Positions 16,173 to 24,016 of a stretch of 64,000 nt of DNA are shown one piece after another. The notes below the pieces were generated by a model. It was not told the origin of the DNA, ran no database searches, and saw nothing but the letters and a program-made list of their open reading frames with translations. How positions within the stretch are numbered: position 1 is the first letter of the stretch; every line of letters starts with the position of its first letter. A program made the position numbers and the translations under genes. Source of the stretch: Flavobacteriaceae bacterium GF1 (GTDB taxonomy: Bacteria > Bacteroidota > Bacteroidia > Flavobacteriales > Flavobacteriaceae); contig WNKP01000002.1 of the NCBI GenBank assembly GCA_009797885.1, positions 124,001 to 188,000 on the forward strand, written 5' to 3'.

Positions 16173-17543
16173 TTATTCCGGGTAGGCCAATTCGGTCAAT
16201 TCATCGGCAAGGGCTTCCAGGTCAATACCCAATATGTCCCTATTAATGGCGAGCACTTCCGTTTTTAATTCTTCGGGCAGTTGACGGAACCCGTCCTTGG
16301 CTCCCAAGATCATGCCGGCAACGGCCCCAACGGTATCATTGTCACGGCCGTAATTGATGATGAATTGCAATGTGGTTTCAAAATCACCCCCGCCAAATTT
16401 AAGTCCGGCAATCAATATTTCCCAGATTTCCCCGGCATGAAAGGCAATCAACCGCTGGTTCCTTTCCAAATTTTTATAAATGGTCTCCTGTCTATACCAA
16501 TCCAAATCCTTTCCAGGAAATCCTTTGGGAATACGTAAGCGGATGGCCTCTTTATGGACCATTACGGCCACTCCATTTTTTGGGATACGGCCCAGGGTAA
16601 TACTATCATTGCGGATAAGGGATTGGGTCAGTGGAATTTCTTCAATTTCCATTGCTTCCAGGACATAATTCTCGGTGGTCCGCGCAATCATATGGGGAAT
16701 ACGCCCAACCAACCTACTGTCCAAATACTGGTAAGGGTCAATAAACGCGTGGACATTCAAAATGGAGTCCATATTTTGGGTATGCATGGCCATATGGCAC
16801 ATGGCCGATGCCAAACTGGAGATGTCCCGGGCATAGCCAATATCAAAAATGGCGTGCTCATAGGCCAGGGTATAAGCGGTTTCCGTATCTGGAGCCACCA
16901 AACCAAATAGGGGAGTGTACAACAGTCCGGCACAACTCATTTCCCCGCCATAGAAGCGGTGCCCTACATGTTTATGGGACATGTCCTTTTCTTGATAGGA
17001 GAAGGCCACCCGGGCCCATTCCTTGATCCAGTCCACGTTTTCAATTTTGGCATCCAGGCTATCGGGATGGGTCTGGATCTGCGCATCGGCTAATTTTTTT
17101 GCCTGGGTTTGGTAATAATCCGTAATAAAGGTTGCAAAGGCACTTGCATTGATGGTTTCCTTATGTCCAACCACGTATTTCGCCAAAAGATACTTCCATC
17201 GGGTATCATCAGTAGTAGCGCCTGGTGGAAGGTTATGTCCCCAAGGTCCTTCCGGGGATTGATTGGTCAACGCTGGGCTAAGGCCCAAAATATAGCCATA
17301 CCTGCGCTGGATGTCCTTGCGGTTCCACATTTCCGTGGCCACACCCATGGCATCACCTATGGCGGAGCCTACGAGGGCACCTAAAACCTTGTCATGGTAT
17401 TCTTCTTTGGTAAGTGAAGTATGGGCAGGGGCATACAGGGTTTTTTGGGGTTGGGGAAGGTGCACTTCCATCCGGTCCTCCCTGCAGGAACTTAAGCCGT
17501 GCAAGAGGATGACAATTCCTAAAAGTAACCGGTTTTTTCTCAT
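16173..17543 (-). CDS. ADP-ribosylglycohydrolase-family lipoprotein
   Basis: A 456-aa protein with a lipoprotein signal (LLHGLSSCRED) and an all-helical DraG-type domain. The dinuclear-metal residues are visible: VGSAIGDAMGVATE, TTDDTRW and the C-terminal GRDNDTVGAVAG. The family removes ADP-ribose from proteins or small molecules. A lipid-anchored, exported version is common in Bacteroidota but its substrate there is unclear. It is convergent with gap across 37 bp. Confidence 0.88.
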   Translation of the reverse strand: MRKNRLLLGIVILLHGLSSCREDRMEVHLPQPQKTLYAPAHTSLTKEEYHDKVLGALVGSAIGDAMGVATEMWNRKDIQRRYGYILGLSPALTNQSPEGPWGHNLPPGATTDDTRWKYLLAKYVVGHKETINASAFATFITDYYQTQAKKLADAQIQTHPDSLDAKIENVDWIKEWARVAFSYQEKDMSHKHVGHRFYGGEMSCAGLLYTPLFGLVAPDTETAYTLAYEHAIFDIGYARDISSLASAMCHMAMHTQNMDSILNVHAFIDPYQYLDSRLVGRIPHMIARTTENYVLEAMEIEEIPLTQSLIRNDSITLGRIPKNGVAVMVHKEAIRLRIPKGFPGKDLDWYRQETIYKNLERNQRLIAFHAGEIWEILIAGLKFGGGDFETTLQFIINYGRDNDTVGAVAGMILGAKDGFRQLPEELKTEVLAINRDILGIDLEALADELTELAYPE

Positions 17544-17772
17544 GGGATGATCATTTTATGGACCCATTACAAAAGAAGCGTTTTTTCCGTTATGGTCTTG
17601 AAAAGGATAGTGGGATTGAATCAATAATCACATTTATGATCCCAATCCACACCATTTGTGCGACGGACTCTCATTCCAGACCGTGAACATAACAATTTTG
17701 TCTTTGCAGTGTGCTTTGCTTCCAAAGAAAGTCTTTCACCTGCACTTAGTCAAACCCCTTTAGTGGGGCGGT

Positions 17773-18507
17773 CTACCTTCTGCGGGACCGCTTGATGTCC
17801 ACAATATTGAAAATAGCTAGGACATCGTTCAAGTTCACCACAAAGTCTTCATAATAGCTATTAAGACTGTGCAAGGTAAGTTGTCCAGTTGCAGTATTGT
17901 GCTTCACAACGCGCTTTACCAGAATCCCATGTTCTCGGTGGGCCACCACAAAATCCCATTTATTGATGTGCAATTTATTCTCCCAATGGTGTATCTGCAC
18001 CTCCCGACACAGCAATAAATCACCTTCAAAAAGACTTTCACGGGGGTATTCATCAGACTCCATACTGTCTCCAGATACTTCAAAAGTGAGGTAATTGCCC
18101 TTGTATTCCTTATCCACTTCCCAGGGCACCTTGGGCAAATCATCCAAATATTCATCATCCCCCCAGCCTGCCATGAAACCCGCCTGCGCACGGTGGGATA
18201 CCAGAGGCACCAATTTAAATCGGTCATAGGTGACCCACATACCATTGGGATTTTCGGGTTTTGGACTGGTGGGCGGAACGGAAATATCAATAAAGATATC
18301 CTCTGATAAATTATATAGAAAATCTATATTTATGTGATGATTTTCTTTTAGGATCCTCTTAATGGGTGAAGACAGATCCTTGGTCTTTCCCCGCTCTATA
18401 TCAGAGAGACTACCTTGTTTTATGCCAATAAACTCCGCAAGCTCTATTTGGGAATAGCCTAGGGCCTTGCGCATTTGTTTGAAACGGGAAGCATCGAAAG
18501 TGGACAA
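17773..18507 (-). CDS. XRE-type repressor with S24 (LexA/CI-like) peptidase domain
   Basis: A 244-aa protein read from a TTG at 18507. Residues 8-62 form an HTH_3 domain (MRKALGYSQIELAEFIGIKQ). The C-terminal half is an S24 domain with Ser148 in SGDSMES, Lys198 in LVKRV, and a possible self-cleavage site AG at 109-110. Such proteins repress adjacent genes and can self-cleave after RecA-signalled DNA damage. It is divergent from an unknown gene at 18605 with repeated TCTATA sites between them, so it is a probable autoregulated repressor of that unit. Confidence 0.87.
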   Translation of the reverse strand: MSTFDASRFKQMRKALGYSQIELAEFIGIKQGSLSDIERGKTKDLSSPIKRILKENHHINIDFLYNLSEDIFIDISVPPTSPKPENPNGMWVTYDRFKLVPLVSHRAQAGFMAGWGDDEYLDDLPKVPWEVDKEYKGNYLTFEVSGDSMESDEYPRESLFEGDLLLCREVQIHHWENKLHINKWDFVVAHREHGILVKRVVKHNTATGQLTLHSLNSYYEDFVVNLNDVLAIFNIVDIKRSRRR

Positions 18508-18510
18508 AAC

Positions 18511-18618
18511 ATCTATATTTTAAGAAATAATTAACACCAAATATCTATAATTAATATAGATAATCTATATATTTGTCTATATAATAATTCAAAAATACAA
18601 AATTATGGAATATCTATA
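18511..18618. promoter_or_regulatory. Repeated TCTATA operator between the S24 repressor and the 18605 gene
   Basis: A perfect inverted repeat TATCTATA / TATAGATA with a 5-bp spacer lies at 18542-18562. Further ATCTATA or GTCTATA boxes lie at 18511-18517, 18563-18571, 18575-18583 and, inside the downstream gene, 18611-18618. A -7 type box TATATTTG at 18568-18575 overlaps two of them; no -33 TTG is present at the right distance. Binding of the repressor would block that promoter. Confidence 0.6.
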
Positions 18619-19027
18619 TCAAAGCTTTATAAAAACTGCATCGGGTATTGAGAACTTTTGGTGCGATAGCGCGATAGGGGAACTACAAAGCGATACCGTG
18701 GACACCTACGAATATTTGGGGCTCGTGGCCAGCTTGTATGATCATATTGTTTCCATCCAAGGCAATCGTTCACTGCCTCATTCGGTTATTGCCAATGGGT
18801 TTCGGCCGTCCCATGATAAGGACTGGGAGGCTCATGAGCCTGCGGATGACCAGTTCACAATTCTGAAGCAGACGCTCAAGGAAGAGGTACTCAAATTGAA
18901 AAACATACTTGATGAACGGGCCATTGAAGCGGTTGAGATTATTGAAGAAATTGAAACTTTTGGGGAGTATGGACCAGCTGGGACAATCTATAATGGTACT
19001 GAGCAGAAAGGCAATGAAAATGAATAG
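18605..19027 (+). CDS. Hypothetical protein under S24-repressor control
   Basis: A 140-aa, acidic, mostly helical protein with no motif I recognise. The start at 18605 lies 22 bp downstream of the clustered TCTATA boxes. The C-terminus (KQTLKEEVLKLKNILDERAIEAVEII, seen as two consecutive helical stretches) looks like a coiled coil. A further 26-codon ORF overlaps its stop at 19020-19100 and abuts the next gene. Function unknown. Confidence 0.6.
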   Translation: MEYLYQSFIKTASGIENFWCDSAIGELQSDTVDTYEYLGLVASLYDHIVSIQGNRSLPHSVIANGFRPSHDKDWEAHEPADDQFTILKQTLKEEVLKLKNILDERAIEAVEIIEEIETFGEYGPAGTIYNGTEQKGNENE

Positions 19028-19100
19028 TCCAAAGGAGCATTGCCAAAAAAACCTGCCGTCCAGCTATTGGTGGGGTCTACCGCACTACGCCCAATTGTGA

Positions 19101-19295
19101 ATGCGGTCCGATTTTGAACGAATGGTTTCCATTACGGACTATAAAGCCTTTATAAAAAAATATAGAAAAGAACAGGAGATAACCTCCAATCCGGGCAAAC
19201 GGGCAATTATCGCCATGGTACTCTCCAAATTGTTGGGGGTGGAAACGTATTCCCGGACAACTAAAAATATAACCCATAAATACAAGAGCCTATGA
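19101..19295 (+). CDS. Small hypothetical protein (64 aa)
   Basis: A 64-aa basic protein starting at an ATG that follows directly on an in-frame stop. It is rich in Lys/Arg (FIKKYRKEQEITSNPGKR) and could bind nucleic acid. It lies between the 18605 gene and the tail-fibre-like gene. Coding status is plausible from composition but unproven. Confidence 0.45.
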   Translation: MRSDFERMVSITDYKAFIKKYRKEQEITSNPGKRAIIAMVLSKLLGVETYSRTTKNITHKYKSL

Positions 19296-19425
19296 TGGAA
19301 GAAGTAAGTAATTAGCCAAGAAGTGCTCTAGGGGGTAAGGGCCCTACCCACTGGGAGCTACTTCAATACTATTGAATTGAATAAAAAGGAATGCAAAACA
19401 ACATTTTAAACTAAAATAAGGAATA

Positions 19426-21372
19426 ATGAAAAAAGTATTTTTTATGGCGGCCCTGCTGTTGGGTATCGCCAGCTATGGACAAGGATATCCACAAATGGAC
19501 ACCTTTACTTTGGTGCCCAGTAATACACCGGCTAGTCCTTTGGAGGGCCAAACCTACTATAATCAGGCCACGAATACTGTTTTGGTATGGGATGGTACCC
19601 AATGGAGAGACCTGATTACGATAGACACTGATGATCAAGCCCTGTCACTATCAGGGAGCAATCTGGTATTGGAAAATGGAGGGTCGGTAGACCTATCTGC
19701 GTTGATTGCCTCTAGCATTACGGATAATTCCCTTTCTGAAGTAAACCAGTTTATTCCCAATTCAACAATTAGGAATGTCGATGTCGGAGCAGCGGGTGTT
19801 CTGAGGCTAAGGGACTCCGATGGAAGGGCACATCTAAGGATTACGTCGGATCCCATTGCGCAGGCCAGGGGGACCATGGAACTCGCAGAGGACTTTTTTC
19901 TATATGAGACCTCTGGTGAAATGGACGATTCCATAGATGTCAACTTTGATTTTCATACCGGAACGGATGGAACCTTAACTGCCACACCCAATACGATCTC
20001 CTATAATGGGGTGAGCCTATTGAACAGTGATGACCAAACTGCAGTAGAGGTGCCTTTCTCCCCCAGTGGTTCCTTGATATCCACGGATGTACAGGCTGCA
20101 ATTGGAGAAATGGATACTGAAAAGGTTGGGGTCAATGCGCTAAACTCCGTTACCGGAACCTTCAATGTTACCGACACTACAGATGGATCGGGGCTCGTCA
20201 TCAATTCCTCTACCGATCAAACTGTTGTAAGAGGTGGGTCAATTGTTGCCGGTAATGATGTAGAACTGGTTTTGGCGCCCAATAGCATCTCAATCAATGG
20301 TCTTACCAATGCGGATATCGATGAGATAGGGGCAAATGCGGTTCCTACGGTAAGCTGGGTGCAGAGCAATGCAGGGAGCGTGCCGAATAACGACTTCTTA
20401 ACTGAGCAGCAGCTTACCGGAAACTACACCTTAACAGCATTGGATTTTGAATCGGGAAAAAGAATAGTATACAACAATACCTCAAACGATTATGTAGTAA
20501 TTGTTCCCGATGTGGCCGCAGTAGGTGAAAAGATTATTTTCGCTCAATACGGAACGGGAAAGATACAAGTGGCTATGGACACGGGTGTCACTGGAACAAG
20601 TTTCCAAACCATTGACGAGACCTCCACAATTACAATGTACAAATCAGTATCAGGGTATAGGCCGGTCGGTGCTTACGATTCATTTACCTTGGTGACGGAT
20701 CCTACGGATTCTCCCAACTATGTGGGTAGATTCGATCCAACCAGCATTGATGCAATTGCGACTGTTGAAGACGATCCGGTGACGGTCTGGAACAATCTTA
20801 ATACCAGTGGGGTCGGAAATATTGCTTTCAACAACTCCATATTGCATATAGAAGGTGGTCAGAGACAGGTCGATTTGTCCGGGACCGCAGGTTCTTTTGG
20901 AACTATTCCAAATGCAAATGTAAATTATGTTCCAGGGACCGACGAATGGACCATTGCCGGTCGCATAGGTTATGACGGGGCAGCTGCGGGTGTGCAACAG
21001 GTGATTATTGGAAAGATACAGCTTAATTTTTCCGCAAGCGGCCAATATGCCGTATATCAACAATCGGGATTGCTAAGGGGTATAATAGGGGGTACTACGA
21101 CGTTTGGACCCAGTGCCGATTGGTCTACCGGGGATACTTTTGTATTGACCGTAAGGACAACGGGTTTTGATCTTTACCGTAATGATGTCCTGATCATAAC
21201 AAATGGGACGTTGGGCGTTAATACCACAACCAATGATTTGATAATTGGAGCAAGGTTCGATGGTCAGAGCAATAACTTTAGCGGCTCGTTCTCGCACATC
21301 TACATTAAAAATCAGGCAATCGATAGTACGGAGGCTTCGACACTCCATAACCATATGAACGGAAACCTATGA
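19426..21372 (+). CDS. Secreted tail-fibre-like protein with C-terminal LamG-like domain
   Basis: A 648-aa protein with a signal peptide ending at ASYGQG. Next comes a segment typical of phage tail fibres (SPLEGQTYYNQATNTVLVWD), a long beta-rich repeat region to about residue 420, and a concanavalin/LamG-like domain (WNNLNTSGVGNIAF through FSGSFSHIYIKNQAI). The signal peptide argues for a surface or secreted protein and not a virion part. Its stop overlaps the next start by 4 bp, coupling it to a pectate lyase. Probably a glycan- or surface-binding partner of that enzyme. Confidence 0.65.
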   Translation: MKKVFFMAALLLGIASYGQGYPQMDTFTLVPSNTPASPLEGQTYYNQATNTVLVWDGTQWRDLITIDTDDQALSLSGSNLVLENGGSVDLSALIASSITDNSLSEVNQFIPNSTIRNVDVGAAGVLRLRDSDGRAHLRITSDPIAQARGTMELAEDFFLYETSGEMDDSIDVNFDFHTGTDGTLTATPNTISYNGVSLLNSDDQTAVEVPFSPSGSLISTDVQAAIGEMDTEKVGVNALNSVTGTFNVTDTTDGSGLVINSSTDQTVVRGGSIVAGNDVELVLAPNSISINGLTNADIDEIGANAVPTVSWVQSNAGSVPNNDFLTEQQLTGNYTLTALDFESGKRIVYNNTSNDYVVIVPDVAAVGEKIIFAQYGTGKIQVAMDTGVTGTSFQTIDETSTITMYKSVSGYRPVGAYDSFTLVTDPTDSPNYVGRFDPTSIDAIATVEDDPVTVWNNLNTSGVGNIAFNNSILHIEGGQRQVDLSGTAGSFGTIPNANVNYVPGTDEWTIAGRIGYDGAAAGVQQVIIGKIQLNFSASGQYAVYQQSGLLRGIIGGTTTFGPSADWSTGDTFVLTVRTTGFDLYRNDVLIITNGTLGVNTTTNDLIIGARFDGQSNNFSGSFSHIYIKNQAIDSTEASTLHNHMNGNL

Positions 21373-22856
21373 AAAAGCTTTTGATCATATTATTGTTCCT
21401 ACCATTGGCTGGATTTTCCCAAAAGGCATTTCCAGAAGCGTATGGCGCAGCAGGTAATGCCACCGGAGGAAGGGGTGGTACCGTACATCAGGTGACAAAC
21501 CTGAACAACAGTGGTCCAGGATCTTTTCGTGAGGCTGTCAGTGGCTCCAACAGAACGGTTGTATTTAGTGTGTCCGGTACAATTGAACTGACTTCGAACC
21601 TGACCATTACATCTGATAACCTAACCATTGCAGGACAAACGGCTCCAATAGGCGGGATTTCAATTACGGGCAGCCACGTTTTCTTTCAGAATGCCAACAA
21701 CATTATCCTGAGATATGTGCGCTTTAGACCTGATTACAACGATAGTGGCAATATTGATGCACTCAATATCACGGACTGTGACGATTTTGTGATCGATCAT
21801 TGTTCCATTTCATGGTCAGGTGATGAGGGGGTTAGTATTGTAGGTGATTCGGATAGGTGGACTTTTTCCAACAACATTGTAGGGGAGTCCGCTACCGGAA
21901 TGCTTGCTGGGGACAGCAATTCCTTTATCTCATCAGATATATCCATTCATAATAATCTCTGGTACAATACCTCCCACAGATTTCCCAATTCGAATGCGAG
22001 CAGGGTTGACGCCATTAACAATCTTGTCCATAATTGGAATACGCGGATAATCGTAATAGGTGCCCATGACAATATACAGTTGAATGAAATCAACAATTAT
22101 TATCAACGTGGGGCAAGGGGCACCAATGTTTTGTCGAGTTCCATACATGAGGGTAATTGGCTTGACATTGGCATCTCTAGCCAAAGGCCTAATATTCGAA
22201 TTTATACCGATGGAAATATAATCAACGATGTACTTGCCTTGGGGACCGACAACTATAGCTCTGGTTTGTATAGGCACCGCTTTGATGTAACAGGTGGTAT
22301 TTATGCCGGAGTGAATCAGTGGGACCTCGGGCATCCGGATTTTGAGGTCAACACGCCTTTTGCATTACTGGGGGTCGCTTTTCCTTTTGCATCGGCCATT
22401 GATGCGAAAACCTTTGTTGAAAACAATGCAGGAGCCGGGAGGACCTTGGACGGAAGTGGCAATGTGGTTGGAGATTGGGACGTGATTGATAACAGGTATC
22501 TTGGCCATGTTAGGGCGAACACCTTTGATCCCTATACCTATACATCCTCAGGCTCGCCCACAATCAACATAGAGGCCCAAAGTTGGTACCAATCGTATCA
22601 GGGTGCCGTAAGTTCGACTCCCATAAACACAAGGCCTGCAAACTTTGATGCGGATGTTGACGGCATGCCGGATATCTGGGAAATGATGACTTTTGGCAGT
22701 CTGTCCAGAAATGGAACGGGGGATTTGGATGGTGATGGTTATACGGATCTTGAGGAATATTTGAATTTGGTTGATTTCCAATCCTCAGGGGGCCCAAATC
22801 CTCCACCCGGTGGGGGAAATACTAAAAAGAAGGACGAGTCCTTCATAATTAATTAA
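21369..22856 (+). CDS. Family 1 polysaccharide lyase (pectate-lyase-like), secreted
   Basis: A 495-aa protein with a signal peptide ending at GFSQK and a right-handed beta-helix that begins AFPEAYGAAGNATGGRGG, as in bacterial PL1 proteins. Strand repeats such as NIILRYVRFRP, FVIDHCSISWSGDEG and WTFSNNIVGES follow the PL1 ladder. The tail has an EF-hand-like calcium loop (DLDGDGYTDLEE) and a Pro/Gly-rich end without an obvious type IX sorting domain. It likely cleaves a uronate-containing polysaccharide; the substrate is not fixed by sequence. Confidence 0.8.
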   Translation: MKKLLIILLFLPLAGFSQKAFPEAYGAAGNATGGRGGTVHQVTNLNNSGPGSFREAVSGSNRTVVFSVSGTIELTSNLTITSDNLTIAGQTAPIGGISITGSHVFFQNANNIILRYVRFRPDYNDSGNIDALNITDCDDFVIDHCSISWSGDEGVSIVGDSDRWTFSNNIVGESATGMLAGDSNSFISSDISIHNNLWYNTSHRFPNSNASRVDAINNLVHNWNTRIIVIGAHDNIQLNEINNYYQRGARGTNVLSSSIHEGNWLDIGISSQRPNIRIYTDGNIINDVLALGTDNYSSGLYRHRFDVTGGIYAGVNQWDLGHPDFEVNTPFALLGVAFPFASAIDAKTFVENNAGAGRTLDGSGNVVGDWDVIDNRYLGHVRANTFDPYTYTSSGSPTINIEAQSWYQSYQGAVSSTPINTRPANFDADVDGMPDIWEMMTFGSLSRNGTGDLDGDGYTDLEEYLNLVDFQSSGGPNPPPGGGNTKKKDESFIIN

Positions 22857-22973
22857 TGTAAAACCCCATCATAACCTCCGATTTTTGTTTGCTCCCATTT
22901 GGAGCTGTTTCCGGGGTATGACGGTTTATAAGCTATAGATAATGAATGAATTGGTAAAAAATCACATTTACGT

Positions 22974-23423
22974 ATGGGAGAAATGGTAAAAGACATTGAT
23001 TTTTCATATTCGGCCTCGCAGTCTTCTGAGACAATGGTCCATAAGACAGATATGTTCATTTTTCAAAACATCACTCTGGCCATGTTGGTCGTATGCCTTC
23101 TGGGAGTGTTGGTGGCCGTACTTTATGGTTGGGCCATGATGCCCAGGAGTAGTTCCATGGCTAGGGAAAGACTTTATGGGGTGGGGCACTATTTTATCCC
23201 TTCCTGGCGTAACATATTGTATCATTTGTTTGCCGCCTTATTGGTGCTCGCTTTTATTCAGGAAATTGCTTGGGCATTGGTCAAGTATTGGGTGGAAATG
23301 CCTTTGGAGTTGCGTGATGGAGGAGATATGTTCTTTTCGGCCACCAGTGGTGTAATTGGTGGTTATATCGTCGCCAAGCTCTTGAAGTTTGCCCACCAAA
23401 AATTGCTGGTCAGTGCCCCATAG
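22974..23423 (+). CDS. Small membrane protein, holin-sized
   Basis: A 149-aa protein with three predicted membrane helices, at about residues 34-55 (LAMLVVCLLGVLVAVLYGWA), 78-103 and 118-140. No family is recognised. Size and helix number resemble phage holins, and the neighbours (S24 repressor, tail-fibre-like gene) would fit a phage relic, but no lysis enzyme lies next to it. It could equally be an ordinary membrane protein. Confidence 0.6.
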   Translation: MGEMVKDIDFSYSASQSSETMVHKTDMFIFQNITLAMLVVCLLGVLVAVLYGWAMMPRSSSMARERLYGVGHYFIPSWRNILYHLFAALLVLAFIQEIAWALVKYWVEMPLELRDGGDMFFSATSGVIGGYIVAKLLKFAHQKLLVSAP

Positions 23424-23632
23424 ATTAGGCGGGATACCTTTTCCATGCTGTGAATGAAGGTCTTTAAGTTGTAAGGATTTGTCCCAATATGTTTGTCATT
23501 TTGATGGACATTTTACGAATACCGTCATTTTTGGGAGTGATAAGTTTTATGGATAATCATTTTATGGGCCTCTTGCATAGTATGGCGTACTGTTAGGGGT
23601 AATGGAACTCAACGTAAATTTTGATTCCGTTT

Positions 23633-23669
23633 CGCTAAAAACAAAAGCCCGTCCTTATAAGACGGGCTT
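23633..23669 (-). terminator. Probable original tRNA-Phe terminator
   Basis: Stem AAGCCCGTC / GACGGGCTT (23645-23653, 23661-23669) with a 7-base loop is followed on the minus strand by TTTGTTTTT. It lies just behind the left tRNA-end repeat, as expected if this was the host terminator before integration. Confidence 0.7.
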
Positions 23670-23687
23670 CTGTTATTAATACGATGC

Positions 23688-23706
23688 TGTGGTACCTCCA
23701 GGAATC
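23688..23706. repeat. Left attachment repeat (19 bp of tRNA-Phe 3' end)
   Basis: TGTGGTACCTCCAGGAATC is identical to 39410-39428. The next base differs (C here, G in the tRNA), which sets the repeat length. Confidence 0.88.
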
Positions 23707-23753
23707 CCCTCGGCGGTCGCTCGGGACAGGCTTCGATTCTTTGTGCCAGCGCA

Positions 23754-23784
23754 CAAAAAAACGCCTTGTTCTCACAAGACGTTT
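23754..23784 (-). terminator. Second minus-strand terminator, behind the partial tRNA-end copy
   Basis: Stem AAACGCCTTGT / ACAAGACGTTT (one wobble pair) with loop TCTC is followed on the minus strand by a T-run. It lies behind the 13-bp tRNA-end copy at 23810-23822 in the same way that the first terminator lies behind the 19-bp copy. Confidence 0.65.
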
Positions 23785-23809
23785 GCCGTAGCTTCCACTC
23801 GCTATGCTC

Positions 23810-23822
23810 GTGGTACCTCCAG
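23810..23822. repeat. Partial second copy of the tRNA-Phe end (13 bp)
   Basis: GTGGTACCTCCAG is identical to 23689-23701 and 39411-39423. It lies 121 bp inside the left border and may mark an earlier or nested integration. Confidence 0.5.
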
Positions 23823-23963
23823 TACCCTGGATTTGAATTCCTGTAAACTACTATGGGATCATATTAATGACACCTTTATATACCTGTTAATAACTGACAT
23901 AAGGTCATTAGTCAGAATTCACGAAAACCCACAAAAATTAAATTTTCAAACACCCTTAGAAGC

Positions 23964-23985
23964 ACCCTTTTTCGGAAGGGTTTTT
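23964..23985 (+). terminator. Hairpin with T-run just upstream of the integrase
   Basis: ACCCTT / AAGGGT with loop TTTCGG is followed by a T-run on the plus strand, 31 bp before the integrase ATG. It could shield the integrase from read-through of the flanking chromosome. Confidence 0.45.
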
Positions 23986-24016
23986 GGTCAGGGAATGATA
24001 AAGTAAATTATAAATT

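Larger units (their letters stand above)
23424..24016. other. Left junction of the integrated element
   Basis: This 593-bp stretch has no gene I can support. It holds a tRNA-Phe 3'-end repeat (23688-23706), a shorter second copy (23810-23822), two minus-strand terminators and a plus-strand hairpin in front of the integrase. Left of 23688 the sequence is host flank; right of it is element DNA. Confidence 0.7.

Noticed and set aside
19020-19100. A 26-codon ORF bridging the 18605 and 19101 genes
   Set aside because: It overlaps the stop and abuts the next start neatly, but it is too short and lacks any recognisable composition to call.
17773-23423. A complete prophage
   Set aside because: There is no terminase, portal, capsid, tail or lysis gene; the fibre-like and lyase proteins have signal peptides.
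23688-23830. A second tRNA gene at the left border
   Set aside because: Only the 3' acceptor end is present; no D arm, anticodon arm or paired T stem can be drawn.
23689-24006. A 105-codon plus-strand ORF across the left att region
   Set aside because: It runs through the tRNA-end repeat, two terminators and non-coding sequence, and its translation has no protein-like character.
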